A DNA stretch of 64,000 nucleotides from Phocoena phocoena (lineage: Eukaryota > Chordata > Mammalia > Artiodactyla > Phocoenidae), in NCBI RefSeq assembly GCF_963924675.1, contig NC_089232.1:36289312-36353311 (forward strand). The letters are read 5' to 3'. Under the pieces are notes generated by a model, which saw nothing but the letters and a program-made list of their open reading frames with translations, had not been told where the DNA came from and searched no databases. Shown in pieces: positions 53,466 to 64,000 of the stretch; within the stretch, counting starts at the first letter, position 1, and every line of letters starts with the position of its first letter. A program made the position numbers and the translations under genes.

Positions 53466-53509
53466 ACACTGTGCCAGATGAAAACATGGATTTAGGCCAC
53501 TGCAAGTGC

Positions 53510-53830
53510 TTCGGCCTGGCTGGAACAGAGCTTGTGAGTGGGGCTGGGGGTGAGGAGAAGGTTGGAGAAGTCTGTGGGGCCTGATAGGAAAGGGCTTGTA
53601 GCTTGGGTCAAGGAGTTTGCATTTTCACATATCCAAGAACAAAGAAAAACAGGATCAATTTATGCTTTAAAAAACAAGATTCTGGAAAGCAGAAAAGGGT
53701 GGTTGGACAAGGCTTGGGCCGGTAGGGAGAGAAGGGGGTGGACTGGAGGTAGGAGATCAGTGGCTGCTTCTGAGGGAGGACCTGGGAGGCTGGGGACCAG
53801 GGCTGCAAGGGAGGCTTACTTTTACTGTAA
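53510..53830 (+). repeat. Ancient dispersed repeat fragment
   Basis: 'caaggagtttgcattttcac', 'aggtaggagatcagtggctg' and the purine-rich context resemble the family at 30850-31085. The open frame of 116 residues (53538-53888) is probably chance. Confidence 0.4.
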
Positions 53831-54935
53831 ATGTTTTTGTCAGATTTATGCATGTGCATTCCTTTCCATGTGCATTTATTTCCTATAGAAATCATTTTGT
53901 TTATTTTTAAAAGGAAAGCCCTTCAGACCAGGTGTGATGAGGCCTGGACTATGTCAGTGGTGTTGGGGGTGGAGGCGGTGGGGGGAGCAGGGAAGAAGGG
54001 GAAAGTCAGGAGCAGAGTTGCCAGGACTGACTGGAAGTGGGGGTGATGGGCCTGGAACTGCACCCACACCTTCGAGGACCTGGGGAACAGAACCTTGTAG
54101 GGAGGAGGGTTGGAAGGTAGAAAGTTCACCTGCCCCAGGTGACTTCCCTCTGACTTCCTGAGGCCGCAACACAGGCATCTGGAAGGTACAAAACATCACC
54201 CAGGCACTCTGACCCCAGCAGGATATTTATAGCCTGGACATGAACTGGGGGCAAGCCCCATGTTATGCAGACGATAAGGTCCAGCCCAGGCCACCAGGAA
54301 TCCCAGCTGGTCCCTTCCTCCCATCTCCTTCTAGCCCTGCCAACCCCTTCCCTTCTCATAGCTCCAAACGGAAGCCCTGCACAGCCAAGCTAGGATATTC
54401 TCTAGGACTTCTGTGAGTCATTAATTTTTTATCTGTACATGCTATATATGCCCCAATGACAGTGCACCACAAGCTCTTTGGAGGCAAAGACTTAAAGGTC
54501 TTTGTGACCTCACGGAGGCACACCGTTTCTTTTCTGTATGGTAGGTACCCACGAATGTGCTGTTCGGCTGGTTGATGGGGACTCCCCAGTTGTCTTCTTA
54601 ACAGCACTGCCAACATACCCGCCCTCCCAACACATTTGCCCTCCAACTCTGCAGAGCCCCACCTCCACCGAAGGAAACTCTTGCTCGTCCAAGAAGTCAA
54701 GGGTCTGCTCAGTGTTCACCCCACTTCTTTGGTTCTCCACATTCAGCCCTCCTTTGCCCAGGTAGTACCACCCAAACAGAAACCCAGTAGCCAAAAGCTG
54801 TCTTTAAGCAAGTGTTCTGTTTGGCCTCTTGCACATGGAAGGGAACATAACAGTGAAAATGATAATAAGCAACAATGATCATCACTGTTTCAAAGAGACA
54901 ACATCAGTGCCAGCAGTTCCAGTGAGACCCCGGGG
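53831..54935. other. Unique sequence, nothing recognised
   Basis: Overlapping open frames of 70-114 residues on both strands (53923-54794) have no recognisable domain. Confidence 0.35.
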
Positions 54936-54937
54936 TG

Positions 54938-55055
54938 TCAGTCACTTTATCTGCAAACAGAAAATGAAACTCACCTGCCTCTGTGGGTATAAAGAGTGCT
55001 TATAATGCTTAGAAAACTGGAAATTACTTTATAACTGCCACTTATTGCTATTGTT
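54938..55055 (+). repeat. MIR: MIR-like fragment, sense
   Basis: 'agtcactttatctgcaaaca' and 'cctctgtgggtataaagagt' resemble the MIR 3' half. Diverged. Confidence 0.5.
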
Positions 55056-56277
55056 CATAAGAGCGTTGTGATCACAGCAATCAGGATGCCAGTATGCTCT
55101 TGATACATATGAGGGTCAGTGCAATGAAATTAAGCGGGTACTAAATGTCAACCTCAGCTCAGATCCCTGGACAGAAAATAAACCCATAACTCAGCTCCTG
55201 GGGCCACTGAGGATGGATGGTCTCACCCTGAGAGGGGGTGGGGCCTGGAATGTAATGGACTGGGGTCAGGGTCGGAAGTCCCTCAGCTCCCTTCCCAGAG
55301 GGAAGGGCAGATTCTGGGCAGCTCACAAAGGAGCATCATGGATCTGCTTCTTTTTTCCCCCCCACCTCCTCCTAAGGGAGAAAGTTCTTTTCCTTCCTGC
55401 CCCTCTGGGCAGAGCCGAAATTGAAAAGACCTTCTTGTTCCTAACAAGTTATATATATAGCTCAGCAAATGACTGCTGGGTCTCCAGCCTCAGGGCTGGG
55501 AGCTGCCTTTTGCAGCCACCCCAGACAGTTGTCCCAGTTAGCAGAAAAGCCAGGGGCGATCTTCTGGTGGCCCTTTATGCTTGTGGCATAAACTGAAATA
55601 GCGTCCCACGTCTCTAGGAAGGAGAGAACCTCACTGCAGAAATAATTTTCCAGAAAGGGATGCGGTGTTAGCTGCCTGAATAACATGGGGTCCAGCGCCA
55701 CCTAGTGTCTACTGTGGGGCTTGACGTGCGTCCCGCTCCTTTGATAGGGTGTTTTGGAAACTGACTGTAACCACCAAAGGGACTGAACTGAGGAAACACA
55801 GTACAGAGCACAGGGTTGTCCTCAAGCCCACGACGAGGGTCTATGATTTTGGTGGGAGAAGCTGAAAAGTTACAATTCTAATGCGTCATAGATGAGGGTG
55901 TGGGGTGAAGGAATGGGGGTGTCTTTCTCTTGGAAGGAAGCTGAGGTGACTCTCAAGTAATATTTAGAGTCTTATTCCCAGAAGATTGGCTTGGGTTTGT
56001 CTGCTTGAATATTTTTGCTCACACTAAGGAAAAAAATACTGGTGCTATTTTATGACTTTTATGCTTTTCAAACTAGGTTCTCAGTGTTCCCCCAGAGCCA
56101 GCATATGGGCTATTTACACAAGTCCTTGCAAGCTGTCTCATCACTGAACCCACTCCTACCCCTTGCTAATGTCTTTGTGGGACAAGCAGTCTCCTTTTAT
56201 TATCCTCCCCCTTCCTGGCTGCTTCAAACCATCTACTCATCAAAGCCACCATTTGCTCTTTGCTGTACATCGTTCAT
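55056..56277. other. Unique sequence, nothing recognised
   Basis: A 127-residue frame at 55213-55596 (+) contains low-complexity stretches and no recognised domain. No repeat is evident. Confidence 0.35.
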
Positions 56278-56450
56278 TTAAACCTCAGCACAGCCCAGAG
56301 AGTGGATGTTAGTATTCTCATTCTATATGTAAGAAAACTGATCCTTGGGGAGGTTAAGTGACTTACCCAGGATCTGTCAGCTAATAAGCAGAGGTGGGAT
56401 TTGAACCCAGTTATTTAGCTTCAAATCTTTTGTTCATTTCACCAGAGTAT
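56278..56450 (-). repeat. MIR: MIR SINE, antisense
   Basis: 'gaggttaagtgacttaccca' and 'ggtgggatttgaacccagtt' are the antisense MIR core and tRNA-like head. Confidence 0.88.
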
Positions 56451-57057
56451 TCCATCTGCACCATGAGGGGGTAGCCAGCTAGTGCAGAGGAAGCTACCGT
56501 ATCCAGGAGGTTCTGCAGGAGACAAACACCCCTCCAGCTCACAGGATACTTCCTACTTTGGACCAGTCCCTGTGACCCCAAGGCTTGGCTGGAGTCTTGG
56601 TGTTAACACCCTCCTTCCTCACAGCATCAGTCCTGCTGCCTCCAACCCCAACACAAACACTTCCGCAGACTGCACGCCACACTTGGAACCAGCCCAGAGG
56701 AATAATGAGAGCAAAGAGCAGGGATTTGGCAAACATTCAGAATGCCAGGAGAATCGTTGATTTGTCTGCCTCCCTGGGTCTTGGCCTCATCCAGTGGAAA
56801 ACTGAGAAAATTCCCTGCTGGCTCCTCCCTTCCCCTCCTCCCCCACCCCCTTCACCACTCTCCACCAAATACACATACCTCCAGAGGAAGGTTAAGTAAG
56901 GCCACTCTCTGGAGTCCTCTGAAACAAAATTGTTGCTTAAATATACAGATTCAGAAATAAAGTTTAAATGGGAAACACACTGTAGCAGGATACAAACGCC
57001 GACCTCCACAAATGGGGTCAATGTCCAGGCTGCCGGCAGCCTGTGAGAGGTGGTTTG
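56451..57057. other. Unique sequence, nothing recognised
   Basis: A C-rich patch lies at 56820-56870. Open frames of 72-112 residues on both strands are not called. Confidence 0.35.
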
Positions 57058-57245
57058 GGGTATTGGAAGGAGCACAGGATTAAGAGAGCTGGACTTAAAT
57101 CCTCAGTCTGTCACCCCCAGCTGAGTGACTTTGGGCAAGTTGCTTAACCTCTCTGAGCCTCAGTTTCCTCATTTGTAGAATGAGGGCAATTTTTAAATTA
57201 CCTACAAGGTAATAGATGAACAAGTGCTTTGTAAAGGCTGCAGGG
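57058..57245 (+). repeat. MIR: MIR SINE, sense
   Basis: 'gagtgactttgggcaagttg', 'aacctctctgagcctcagtt' and 'tcctcatttgtagaatgagg' are the MIR core in excellent condition. Confidence 0.92.
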
Positions 57246-57383
57246 TCGGGGGTAGCATATGAAGGAACGAACAGTGGGCATTAGCAGGATTTAGTTAAGA
57301 GATTTTTATTCACTTGGCCCTTTCCTTACTGCCCCCCTACCCCGCCATCCAAAAAGAGAGACGTCTCTTACAAAGTATATCTT

Positions 57384-57384
57384 A

Positions 57385-57435
<51 letters not shown>
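57384..57435 (+). repeat. (CA)n microsatellite with a CG-containing head
   Basis: 'acacacacgcgcgcac' leads into about twenty pure AC units. The alternating purine-pyrimidine CG/CA tract is of the Z-DNA-forming type. Confidence 0.95.
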
Positions 57436-57436
<1 letters not shown>

Positions 57437-59154
57437 TCTCGCAGTCTCTGAGGGCTCATCAGTTTTTTAGAGCTAACTGATCTTGGAAAACAGCTTTTCC
57501 AATAAAGACCCAGTGGCCAGGGACTGCTGGATGCACTTTCTTTAGAGGAAGCAGGAAAAACAGAAGCAGGAAGATCGATGGCAGCACATCCATTATTTGC
57601 AAGAGGAAGGCCCAGAAAGGCTATTTGCTCTGTTGCCGGCTAATAAAGATGGACGTTTGTGGCCAGCACAGGAGCAAATGAATCCACAGCAGCCCAGCAG
57701 AACTAATGCATTCAAGGGGAGAGGAATAAAATCCTGAGGAGGAGCTGTTAGAGAGCCGGAGGTGGGGTGTGGCATCCTCTCTCCCCCTGGTGAAGCCAGC
57801 TTGAAAACCTCTCGATTTCTTCACACGCTCCACTTCTAATTTAAGGCGTCTCCACCCAGTTTGGAAAACGCTGTGCCTCTGCACAGAGGGAGGAAAGAGC
57901 TTCCTAAGAGAGACTCAGGAAGAACAAAGACCTCATTAGAATCCACCACTTACTCTGACTACGCATTCCCAAGAATCTCTATTGATGATCTCAGGTACAA
58001 ATGAAGTGGTAATTAAGGATACGAAGCAAATGATTTTCCTTAGTAACTCTCCTTGTAATTGAAATTTACTAAATTAAGTCTGAGATTTTTTTAAACTGGG
58101 TCTTTAAAAAATATTCCCGCAGCTATAATACCCACTCTCCTCCCTGCCACCCACCCCTCTGTAATGTAATTACTTAAAAAAAAGATCTACCGTGGGGTTG
58201 ACAGTGCACTGCCTACGGATATGTTAAAGTTGGCGCTCGCTCTCTGAAATGCTGGTCTCCAATAAACAATCCCCAGGAAGCAAATGAGGAGGGGGCCTTG
58301 CATCAAGCTGCTGTTGTATTATCACACATGCGACAAGGAAACTGGACGTAGGGCTGGTGGCATTGGCAATGCTGGACACAGATTTCTCAGCTGAGCGAAC
58401 TGAGGACCGCTCAGTGGAAGGAGTGAACGATTATTGCTTTATTGGGGTAGGAGAGGAATTGGAATCTTTCCGAGGTCCTGACAAGGGTGCTGACTCGGGA
58501 GACGGAGGGTTTAGGGAAGATCAGAAAGCCGTCTTTGTTTTCTTAGAGGCCAGAGAGCCCAAGCTCAAACTGGAATAGCCCTGGGACACCTCCGAATCCT
58601 GTCCCCTGCCACCTGGTGCGACCGTCGCTCGCCTTAGCTGGTTCCTCCCAAGTGGAGGGCCATGCCCACCAGGCTCAGTCAGCCGGGTGGGAAGCAATAG
58701 GAGCCTTGTGGCCTGAGACCGGGACCCCAGAGGCGCTCCAACCTCCCCATCCTCACCCCCACTTTGGCCCTTGTCCAAACAGTAAAGAGGACTGAAAGTT
58801 GTCCAGAGGATGTCTGACCTTCCAGAAGAGCACATTAGCTGTTTCATTGAACTCAGATGAAAACACCTGTTTGCCTTTGAAATCAAGCTCCAGTTTCCTC
58901 GAGAGCAACTAGCAGAATTGATGTGGGAGAACAGGACCGAGTCCCCAACAGCTGCCGCCTTCGTTCTCTTCCCCTCCCCTCGCCGCCCCACCCTCTGGGC
59001 ACACAGCTTCCTGAAACACCTGGAGCTAATTGGCCCTCACGGTCCAAAAGTCCAAGGCTGCAGGTCCATCTGAGAACTCAGTAAAATGCAGCTCTCTGGC
59101 AGGAAGCACAGACTGAAGGAAAATGCTTCCTCCCACTGACCCCACCCCTTTATT
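57436..59154. other. 1.7 kb of repeat-free sequence, possible conserved non-coding DNA
   Basis: I see no repeat here. The part at 57950-58110 is rich in homeodomain-type cores ('gtggtaattaagg', 'aaattaagtctg', 'ccttgtaattgaaattta'). A 73-residue frame (58357-58578, +) faces a 156-residue frame (58521-58991, -). Neither shows a known domain. Confidence 0.35.
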
Positions 59155-59465
59155 TAAAAAAAATTTAAATGAGATATAATTGGTATATAATAGTGTATTA
59201 GTTTTAAGTGTGCAACATAGTGATTCGATATGTGTATATATTGTGAAATGATCACTACAATAAGTCTAGGTAACTTCCTTCACCTCACATAGTTACAATT
59301 TTTTTCTTGTGATGAGAACTTTTAAGATCTATTCTCTTAGCAACTTTCAAATATACAACACAGCATTACTCACTATGGTCACCGCACCGTGCATGACATC
59401 CCCAGGACTTATTTGTTTTATATCTGAAAGCTGTTTTCTCTCCATCAGTTCCCATCACTAGTGTT
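59155..59465 (-). mobile_element. L1: Old L1 (L1MA-type) 3' fragment, antisense
   Basis: 'agttttaagtgtgcaacata', 'atgatcactacaataagtct' and 'tcactatggtcaccgcaccg' are the reverse complement of an L1MA-type 3' UTR. Confidence 0.8.
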
Positions 59466-59654
59466 TGAAACTTTAGTAAATGTTTAGCCAAACAACTTCT
59501 GTTGGCAGAGACAAGCAGCAGAGTTGTTTCTGGAGAACGTAATAGGTGTTTGTTCTGTTAGTAAATCAGATTTTAAAAAAAGACAGGCAATAGCAATCTC
59601 GTCTACAGAGAAGCTCGCACTTAACACACTGGCCTGAAGTAACATGGGCGTGTT

Positions 59655-59745
59655 TTCTGTTGGGTCCCAGTGCCCAGTATGGGGCCTGGCACATGGAAGG
59701 TACACAATAAATATTGGCTGGATGAATGAGTGAATAAATGATTCA
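59655..59745 (+). repeat. L2: L2-like terminal fragment, sense
   Basis: 'ggggcctggcacatggaagg' followed by 'aatattggctggatgaatga' is the usual L2 ending. Confidence 0.65.
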
Positions 59746-59889
59746 TGGTCACAAACTTTTAGTAGCTTCTCCATGGTACAGGGAAAATGCCCTAATTCTA
59801 GAATCTGGTATTTAGGATCCTGCAATCGGACGCCCGCCCACCTTGCCTGCCTGGTCCCCTCAGACACTCTCTGCATGCTGACCGCACTA

Positions 59890-60038
59890 GGCCAGACATC
59901 AGAGTCACCTGGAGGGCTTGTTAAAACACACCCAGCAGGGGCGCACCCCTGGGGTTTTTGAATCAGCAGATGTGGGGTGGGGCGGAGGATTTGCCTTACT
60001 AACAAGTTCCTGGATGCTGCATGTCAGGAACCACACTT
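59890..60038. mobile_element. MER5A: MER5A-like hAT MITE fragment
   Basis: 'agagtcacctggagggcttg', 'ttaaaacacacccagcagg' and 'tttttgaatcagcagatgtg' follow the MER5A order. The ends are eroded. Confidence 0.7.
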
Positions 60039-61477
60039 TGCCCACACCTCTCCATTGCCACCAAGGGCACCCCTCCCCCCTGCATCCCTCCAGTTGGTCA
60101 AGGTCAAATGCTACCTTGTCAACAAAATTGAATAGGCGAGCAGAAACTGCTCCTTGACCCTTCCACACCTCCTAATGCTACAGACCCGTACGCTCTCCAG
60201 GACACTTCTTACTTTATCTGTTCAGCTGTATCTCCCTGACCTTGCAGGTCTACAGCTCCTGCTTCCCTTGACCCACAGCTGCCCGATCTTCTCTGCTTCA
60301 TTCTCCACGTTTTGGAATCCCACTCGCCCTCTGATGCCAGCAGAAACCCCACTCTCCCGGCCTTTCCAACCTCTCAGTAGAGAGCGCCACCCCGTGGACT
60401 TGGAACCTTATCTTCCATGATACACTGACTTCCCCCGGTGCATCAATTTCCTCACCTCCCTCACTCCGATGGAGCTCCTTAAAGGCAGGAGGCAGGTCTC
60501 AAGCCTTTTCAACTCACCCCTTAAGGGCCTTGTGCAGTGTGGCCTTATAACTGGAGTGAACTAAAGACATGTTCCTTGCGTGCTCAGATTCCTTCCGCTT
60601 ACTGAGACCTTAATAGGGAACTTAATAAAGTACCTGATACTGCACTCACACCGGGGATCCAAAGGTGACTAAAACACAGAAAGTGCCCTGGTATTAATAT
60701 CTGTTTTCCAGTTTAAATGTCACTGCTCATTATGCCCACTTTGCTTTTCTTCCAGCCCCTGGCCTGGGCTGTGACTGACCTACAGAGACCACTGGATATC
60801 CTTCTTCATCTAAACAGGTGAGGGGTCCCCATCACTAAGACACAGTTCAAGTTCTCGGCTTACTTGTTGTCTCTGAGACTCGGAAGGGAAGGGTGACTTT
60901 AGGTGGTGAGTCAAGTGATGTGACTCATCCAGGACAGGTGAGAGGCAGATGAAAGGAGACTTTCTGCAGCCTGCTGAAACATCAGTGACTAAGACCCCGG
61001 GAATGTACCGAGAACATTCTCAGTTCTCAGTTGTGGGCACCTGAAAGGGTGGTGCCTCCCCCCATCCTCCTGTCGTTCGGGCTTACAGCTTCATGCCCTC
61101 ACAACCTCATGATCCTAACAGTTTGTTATAGAAACCCAACTTAAGCAAAAGGGGAACTTTTTGCTCACCTTTGTGTCTTGACTCAGGGAAGCTCATGGAA
61201 TTGAATAAGGAGCTATTGCATAGGAACCCGGATTTAGGGACCAAAACTGGTCCCAAGTATGCCAGGACCCTCTCTCTGTCCACCCAGCTTTCATTTCTGC
61301 ACATTTTTTGCATGTTGGCCTAACTCTCTCCTGCCACAGGTGGGAGAAGGGGTACCACGATCAGCCCAGTCTGGGTTCCATGTCTACCAAGGCCATATGA
61401 AATGGGAGGGGGACTGTTCCCCAAAGGAGAGAGGGGTGTCAGGCAGACCAACATCAGAGATCCACTACAAATAGTTA
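60039..61477. other. Mostly unique sequence with one splice-flanked open segment
   Basis: Weak L2-like text is present near 60430-60545 ('cttaaaggcaggaggcaggt'). The candidate exon at 60756-60817 is listed separately. Confidence 0.35.
60756..60817 (+). other. Candidate exon (splice-flanked open segment)
   Basis: A strong acceptor 'ctttgcttttcttccag' and the donor 'aaacag/gtgagg' bound 62 bp. The first frame is open throughout ('PLAWAVTDLQRPLDILLHLN') and the other two contain stops. Its incoming phase (0) is compatible with the outgoing phase of the 50616-50693 candidate. The peptide is not recognised. Confidence 0.25.
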
Positions 61478-61576
61478 CGTCTTATAACATTCCAGGCACT
61501 GAGTTAAGTGTTTTACATACATGATCTCATTTGATTCCCAAGCTGATTCTATGAGGCAGGTCCTATATAAGACATT
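61478..61576 (-). repeat. MIR: MIR-like fragment, antisense
   Basis: 'attccaggcactgagttaag' and 'catgatctcatttgattccc' fit the MIR antisense tail. It is truncated by the next SINE. Confidence 0.7.
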
Positions 61577-61584
61577 TGCCTTTC

Positions 61585-61803
61585 TTTTTTCTTTTTTTTT
61601 TTTAATATTTATTTATTTGGTTGTGCTGGGTCTTAGTTGTGGCAGTCTGGCTCCTTAGTTGCGGCTCGCCCACTCCTTAGTTGTGGCATGCGAACTCTTA
61701 GTTGAGGCATGCATGTGGGATCTAGTTCCCTGACCTGGGATCCAACCTGGACACCCTGCATTGGGAGCATGGAGTCTTAACCACGCGCCACCAGGGAAGT
61801 CCC
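61585..61803 (-). mobile_element. tRNA-derived SINE, antisense, older CHR-related type
   Basis: The T-rich tail is followed by 'tttatttggttgtgctgggt', repeated 'cttagttgtggcatg' units and a tRNA-like head ending 'caccagggaagtccc'. An 8-bp TSD 'tgcctttc' lies at 61577-61584 and 61804-61811. Confidence 0.85.
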
Positions 61804-61811
61804 TGCCTTTC

Positions 61812-62192
61812 ATACAAATGAAAAGGCACGACACAAATTGTAGCTAGGTCCTTTCTGCCAGCTCCAGTGCTAGGCTTGGGACACTCAGAAAATATGGTCT
61901 GGAAGTGAGAACACATTTTCTTTGGAAATAAACACATTGCTTAGGAAGAGGACCTGTAAACCAATGTTTTAACTCTGGTTGTCTCTATATCAGTAGCTAA
62001 GAGGCTAAGACCATAAATGTTGTTTATGTTTCCAGTTGTTAATTCTGGATAACTTAAATCTCTCTACTAAGTTACCAGCTCTCTGTGAATCTACTTTGAA
62101 GGGAAGTAAGTCTCATCATGGAAGATCAAAGGGGCTTCCTTCCCTGTCCCATCCAGTCAAGAATACACATCCTTTGGGATAACATTTAAAAG
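61812..62192. other. Unique sequence, nothing recognised
   Basis: No repeat or exon-like segment is evident. Confidence 0.35.
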
Positions 62193-62200
62193 GACAGTCA

Positions 62201-62403
62201 AGGGCTTCCCTGGTGGCGCAGTTGTTGGGAGTCCGCCTGCCGATGCAGGGGACACGGGTTCGTGCCCCGGTACGGGAAGATCCCACGTGCCGCGGAGCAG
62301 CCGGGCCCGTGAGCCATGGCCGCTGAGCCTGTGTCCGGAGCCTGTGCTCCGCAACGGGAGAGGCCACAACAGTGAGAGGCCCGCGTACCACACACACAAA
62401 AAA
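62201..62403 (+). mobile_element. CHR-2: CHR-2 SINE, sense
   Basis: The body is near-intact. The tail has become CACACA-AAAAA, and the TSD 'gacagtca' lies at 62193-62200 and 62404-62411. A 2-bp deletion is visible at 'gagcctgtgtccgg' compared with the other copies. Confidence 0.95.
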
Positions 62404-62548
62404 GACAGTCAGATTAGATCAGGATAAGGCATGGGATTTTCTCTCCAGCCAGAGGATATCTGCCATCAGAAGAGGTTTTCATGGGTCCTGGGACCCCACT
62501 CAAAGAAGGCCCTCTCCTCTCTGCTTTATTTCTATAACCAGTTCTTAC

Positions 62549-62601
62549 CTGTGCTTCCTCCAAGAAGAAATGGGCTTTGAGACTTGCTCACAGCTTTACC
62601 A
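62549..62601 (-). other. Candidate minus-strand exon
   Basis: On the minus strand the acceptor 'ccattttctcttag' and the donor 'gcacag/gtaaga' bound 53 bp with one open frame ('GKAVSKSQSPFLLGGS'). It is the best minus-strand pair I found and is still compatible with chance. Confidence 0.15.
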
Positions 62602-62714
62602 CTAAGAGAAAATGGATCATAACATACCCTGGTCACCGCCTGCTCGAGAGGTCCCGTGTTCCACCAGGAGTGTGGCTCTTTGGGTCCCAAGATTCTCCAG
62701 GGCTAAGAGCAACC

Positions 62715-62853
62715 TCTCTAGTGTTCATACTAGACTGTGAACTTCATGCAGTTGCAGACTTAGCCTCTTATGTTCACCATCGCATCCTGACTCCCAGCAC
62801 AGTGGCTGGCACACAATAGGTGCCCAATAAATGTTTGTTGAATGAATGAATGA
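62715..62853 (+). repeat. L2: L2 3' end, sense
   Basis: 'cagcacagtggctggcacac' and 'aataaatgtttgttgaatga' are the canonical L2 terminus. Confidence 0.8.
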
Positions 62854-63204
62854 TATTCCATTCTCAAGTGATGCCTCATGTAACTACTGAAATTAGTTGG
62901 TAACGATGAGCCAGGGTCACTGTGCTGGCCACTGTAGTTATAAGCAGAGGGGACCATCTTTTTTAGTTTCAAAATAAGGACCCAAATTTGTCAAAGACAC
63001 CCAGCACTGGTCAGTCCTGAGGGTCCTACTACTTTGGTTTTCATCAATGCAAATGCCACCTCTTTTGGTAAATATTTTCATAAATTCTCTATAATATTCT
63101 GCCATGTATTTGTTCAGTATAAACATACTGGCCACAAACTTCAAATCTGGGGCAAAGAACATTCAACTGAAGTCAGATGACCAGAGTTCACCAGTTCTAT
63201 CTCC
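62854..63204. other. Unique sequence, nothing recognised
   Basis: No repeat or splice-flanked open segment is evident. Confidence 0.35.
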
Positions 63205-63440
63205 ACTAGCAAGAGCTAGTTTTACTGAACACTTACTATGTGCCTGGTGCTTTTATGCATGATCGCATTTAATCTTCAAGAAAATACTATGTAAATGATG
63301 CTATAAACATCTCCATTTTACCTATGAGTAATGTGGGGATTCTAGGGCATGAATACATAGTTCAGTGCCACATAGCCACATGGTAACTAGGGCAATCGAG
63401 GCTATAATCCGTCTGTCTGACTTCCATGCTGGTGTTCTCT
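63205..63440 (-). repeat. MIR: MIR SINE, antisense
   Basis: 'tgaacacttactatgtgcct', 'catctccattttacctatga' and 'tccgtctgtctgacttcca' cover most of the MIR in reverse complement. Confidence 0.85.
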
Positions 63441-63455
63441 GCAGCAGTTCACACT

Positions 63456-63590
63456 GTAGCCTTGCAAGTCATTTAACCTCCCGAGCCTCACTTTTGTCTT
63501 CTTTCTAATGGGGATAAAAATCATCTCACGGGATAAATATTATGTTGCTACGTTGTGTAAACTGTAAAGCACCACTTACCTTTTAAGTTA
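63456..63590 (+). repeat. MIR: MIR SINE, sense
   Basis: 'cttgcaagtcatttaacctc' and 'ctaatggggataaaaatcat' give the MIR core. It lies tail-to-head against the antisense MIR just upstream. Confidence 0.75.
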
Positions 63591-64000
63591 ACATTGTTAT
63601 TGTTCCAGATTCAACACGAAGTGTTGGAAGCTAGCAGTACACTGATAAATGCTTTTCTTCCCCCATAGTCATCTTGCCAATGCTTCATTCATCAACAAAC
63701 TTTACCAAACACCTGCTTTGTGCCATTCACACAAAGATGAATGAGGGTGTCCTTGCCCCCAGGGGGCTCACAACCTTATGAACATTTCCATTGCTTAATG
63801 AGGCTCAAGGTTGGATCTACACTCACCCCAGGAGTCACCATTGCCTGATAGCATTCTATTCCTCTGGAAGAAAGGCAAAGGTGAAGTTTGAGCCTAATGG
63901 TCAGACCCCTCCTACAAATGATGGTACAACAGATTGTTTAATCGGTTCAAATAGCTCCTTGCTTTCCTGGCCACATGACCTTCGGTAAATTACTTGGCCT
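63591..64000. other. Unique sequence with an L2-like patch
   Basis: 'aacacctgctttgtgccatt' and 'cagggggctcacaacctta' (63700-63778) resemble an antisense L2 end. The rest is unrecognised up to the window edge. Confidence 0.4.

Noticed and set aside
58357..58578. 73-residue acidic open frame as a small protein gene
   Set aside because: The length is within chance expectation and it has no splice or start evidence. A longer frame on the opposite strand overlaps its end.
1..64000. Retroviral genes, CRISPR arrays, toxin systems or other defence loci
   Set aside because: No gag/pol/env-like frame, no regularly spaced repeat-spacer array and no prokaryotic gene organisation were found. LTR-like pieces are solo and degraded.

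Overview
This is mammalian genomic DNA, almost certainly from a cetacean or close relative (Whippomorpha). The evidence is the set of young tRNA-derived SINEs of the CHR-1/CHR-2 type, which begin 'gggcttccctggtggcgcagtgg'. Many are near full length, with intact target-site duplications (TSDs) and long pure poly(A/T) tails. Cetartiodactyl-type L1 3' ends are also present, and I see no ruminant BovB/Bov-A. Older pan-mammalian layers (MIR, L2, L1M, hAT MITEs, MaLR-like LTRs) lie underneath. I recognise no host protein-coding gene, tRNA, rRNA, CRISPR array or operon. The only recognisable protein homology is decayed L1 ORF2. The window is intergenic or deeply intronic, and the other open frames are chance, low-complexity or repeat-derived.

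Layout. 0-7.2 kb is a dense transposon nest: an old LTR-like repeat, then an ancient 'gaatggtggtgccatttactgag' repeat cut into three by two 5'-truncated L1s of opposite orientation, one of them carrying a CHR-2, plus further CHR-1/CHR-2 copies. 7.2-12.8 kb is sparser, with a 20-bp GC-rich minisatellite at 9.3 kb, L2 pieces and about 2 kb of unique DNA. 12.8-16 kb holds an old L1 split by a hAT transposon, and then a 1.5-kb hAT-like element with two smaller insertions inside it. 16-25.2 kb is mostly unique, with a CA repeat, a MaLR-like element split by L1, and MIR/L2 pieces. 25.4-32.9 kb holds old L1, MIR, L2, a composite CHR-2/CHR-1 SINE and another L1 with CHR-1 inside.

33-41.6 kb is repeat-poor. 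It contains the only CpG-island-like segment (about 38.57-38.96 kb), followed directly by a 325-bp CA/CT-rich array. 41.6-50.4 kb has three CHR-2 SINEs in alternating orientation, MIR/L2 pieces, an L1 3' UTR piece and a 78-bp micro-L1. 50.6-53.5 kb has a splice-flanked candidate exon with a MIR-derived donor, a MER20-like element in which a TG microsatellite has grown, and an old L1 interrupted by a MER1-like element. 53.8-64 kb is again mostly unique, with scattered MIR/L2, a CA repeat at 57.4 kb and two more tRNA-derived SINEs.

Functionally, nothing here forms a pathway. The most useful leads are the CpG-island-like segment, several short open segments with good splice sites on both sides (8.5, 42.6, 46.7, 50.6 and 60.8 kb on +, 62.6 kb on -), and the insertion events that can be dated by their TSDs. 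All family names come from memory of consensus sequences. Subfamily assignments need RepeatMasker with a cetacean library.
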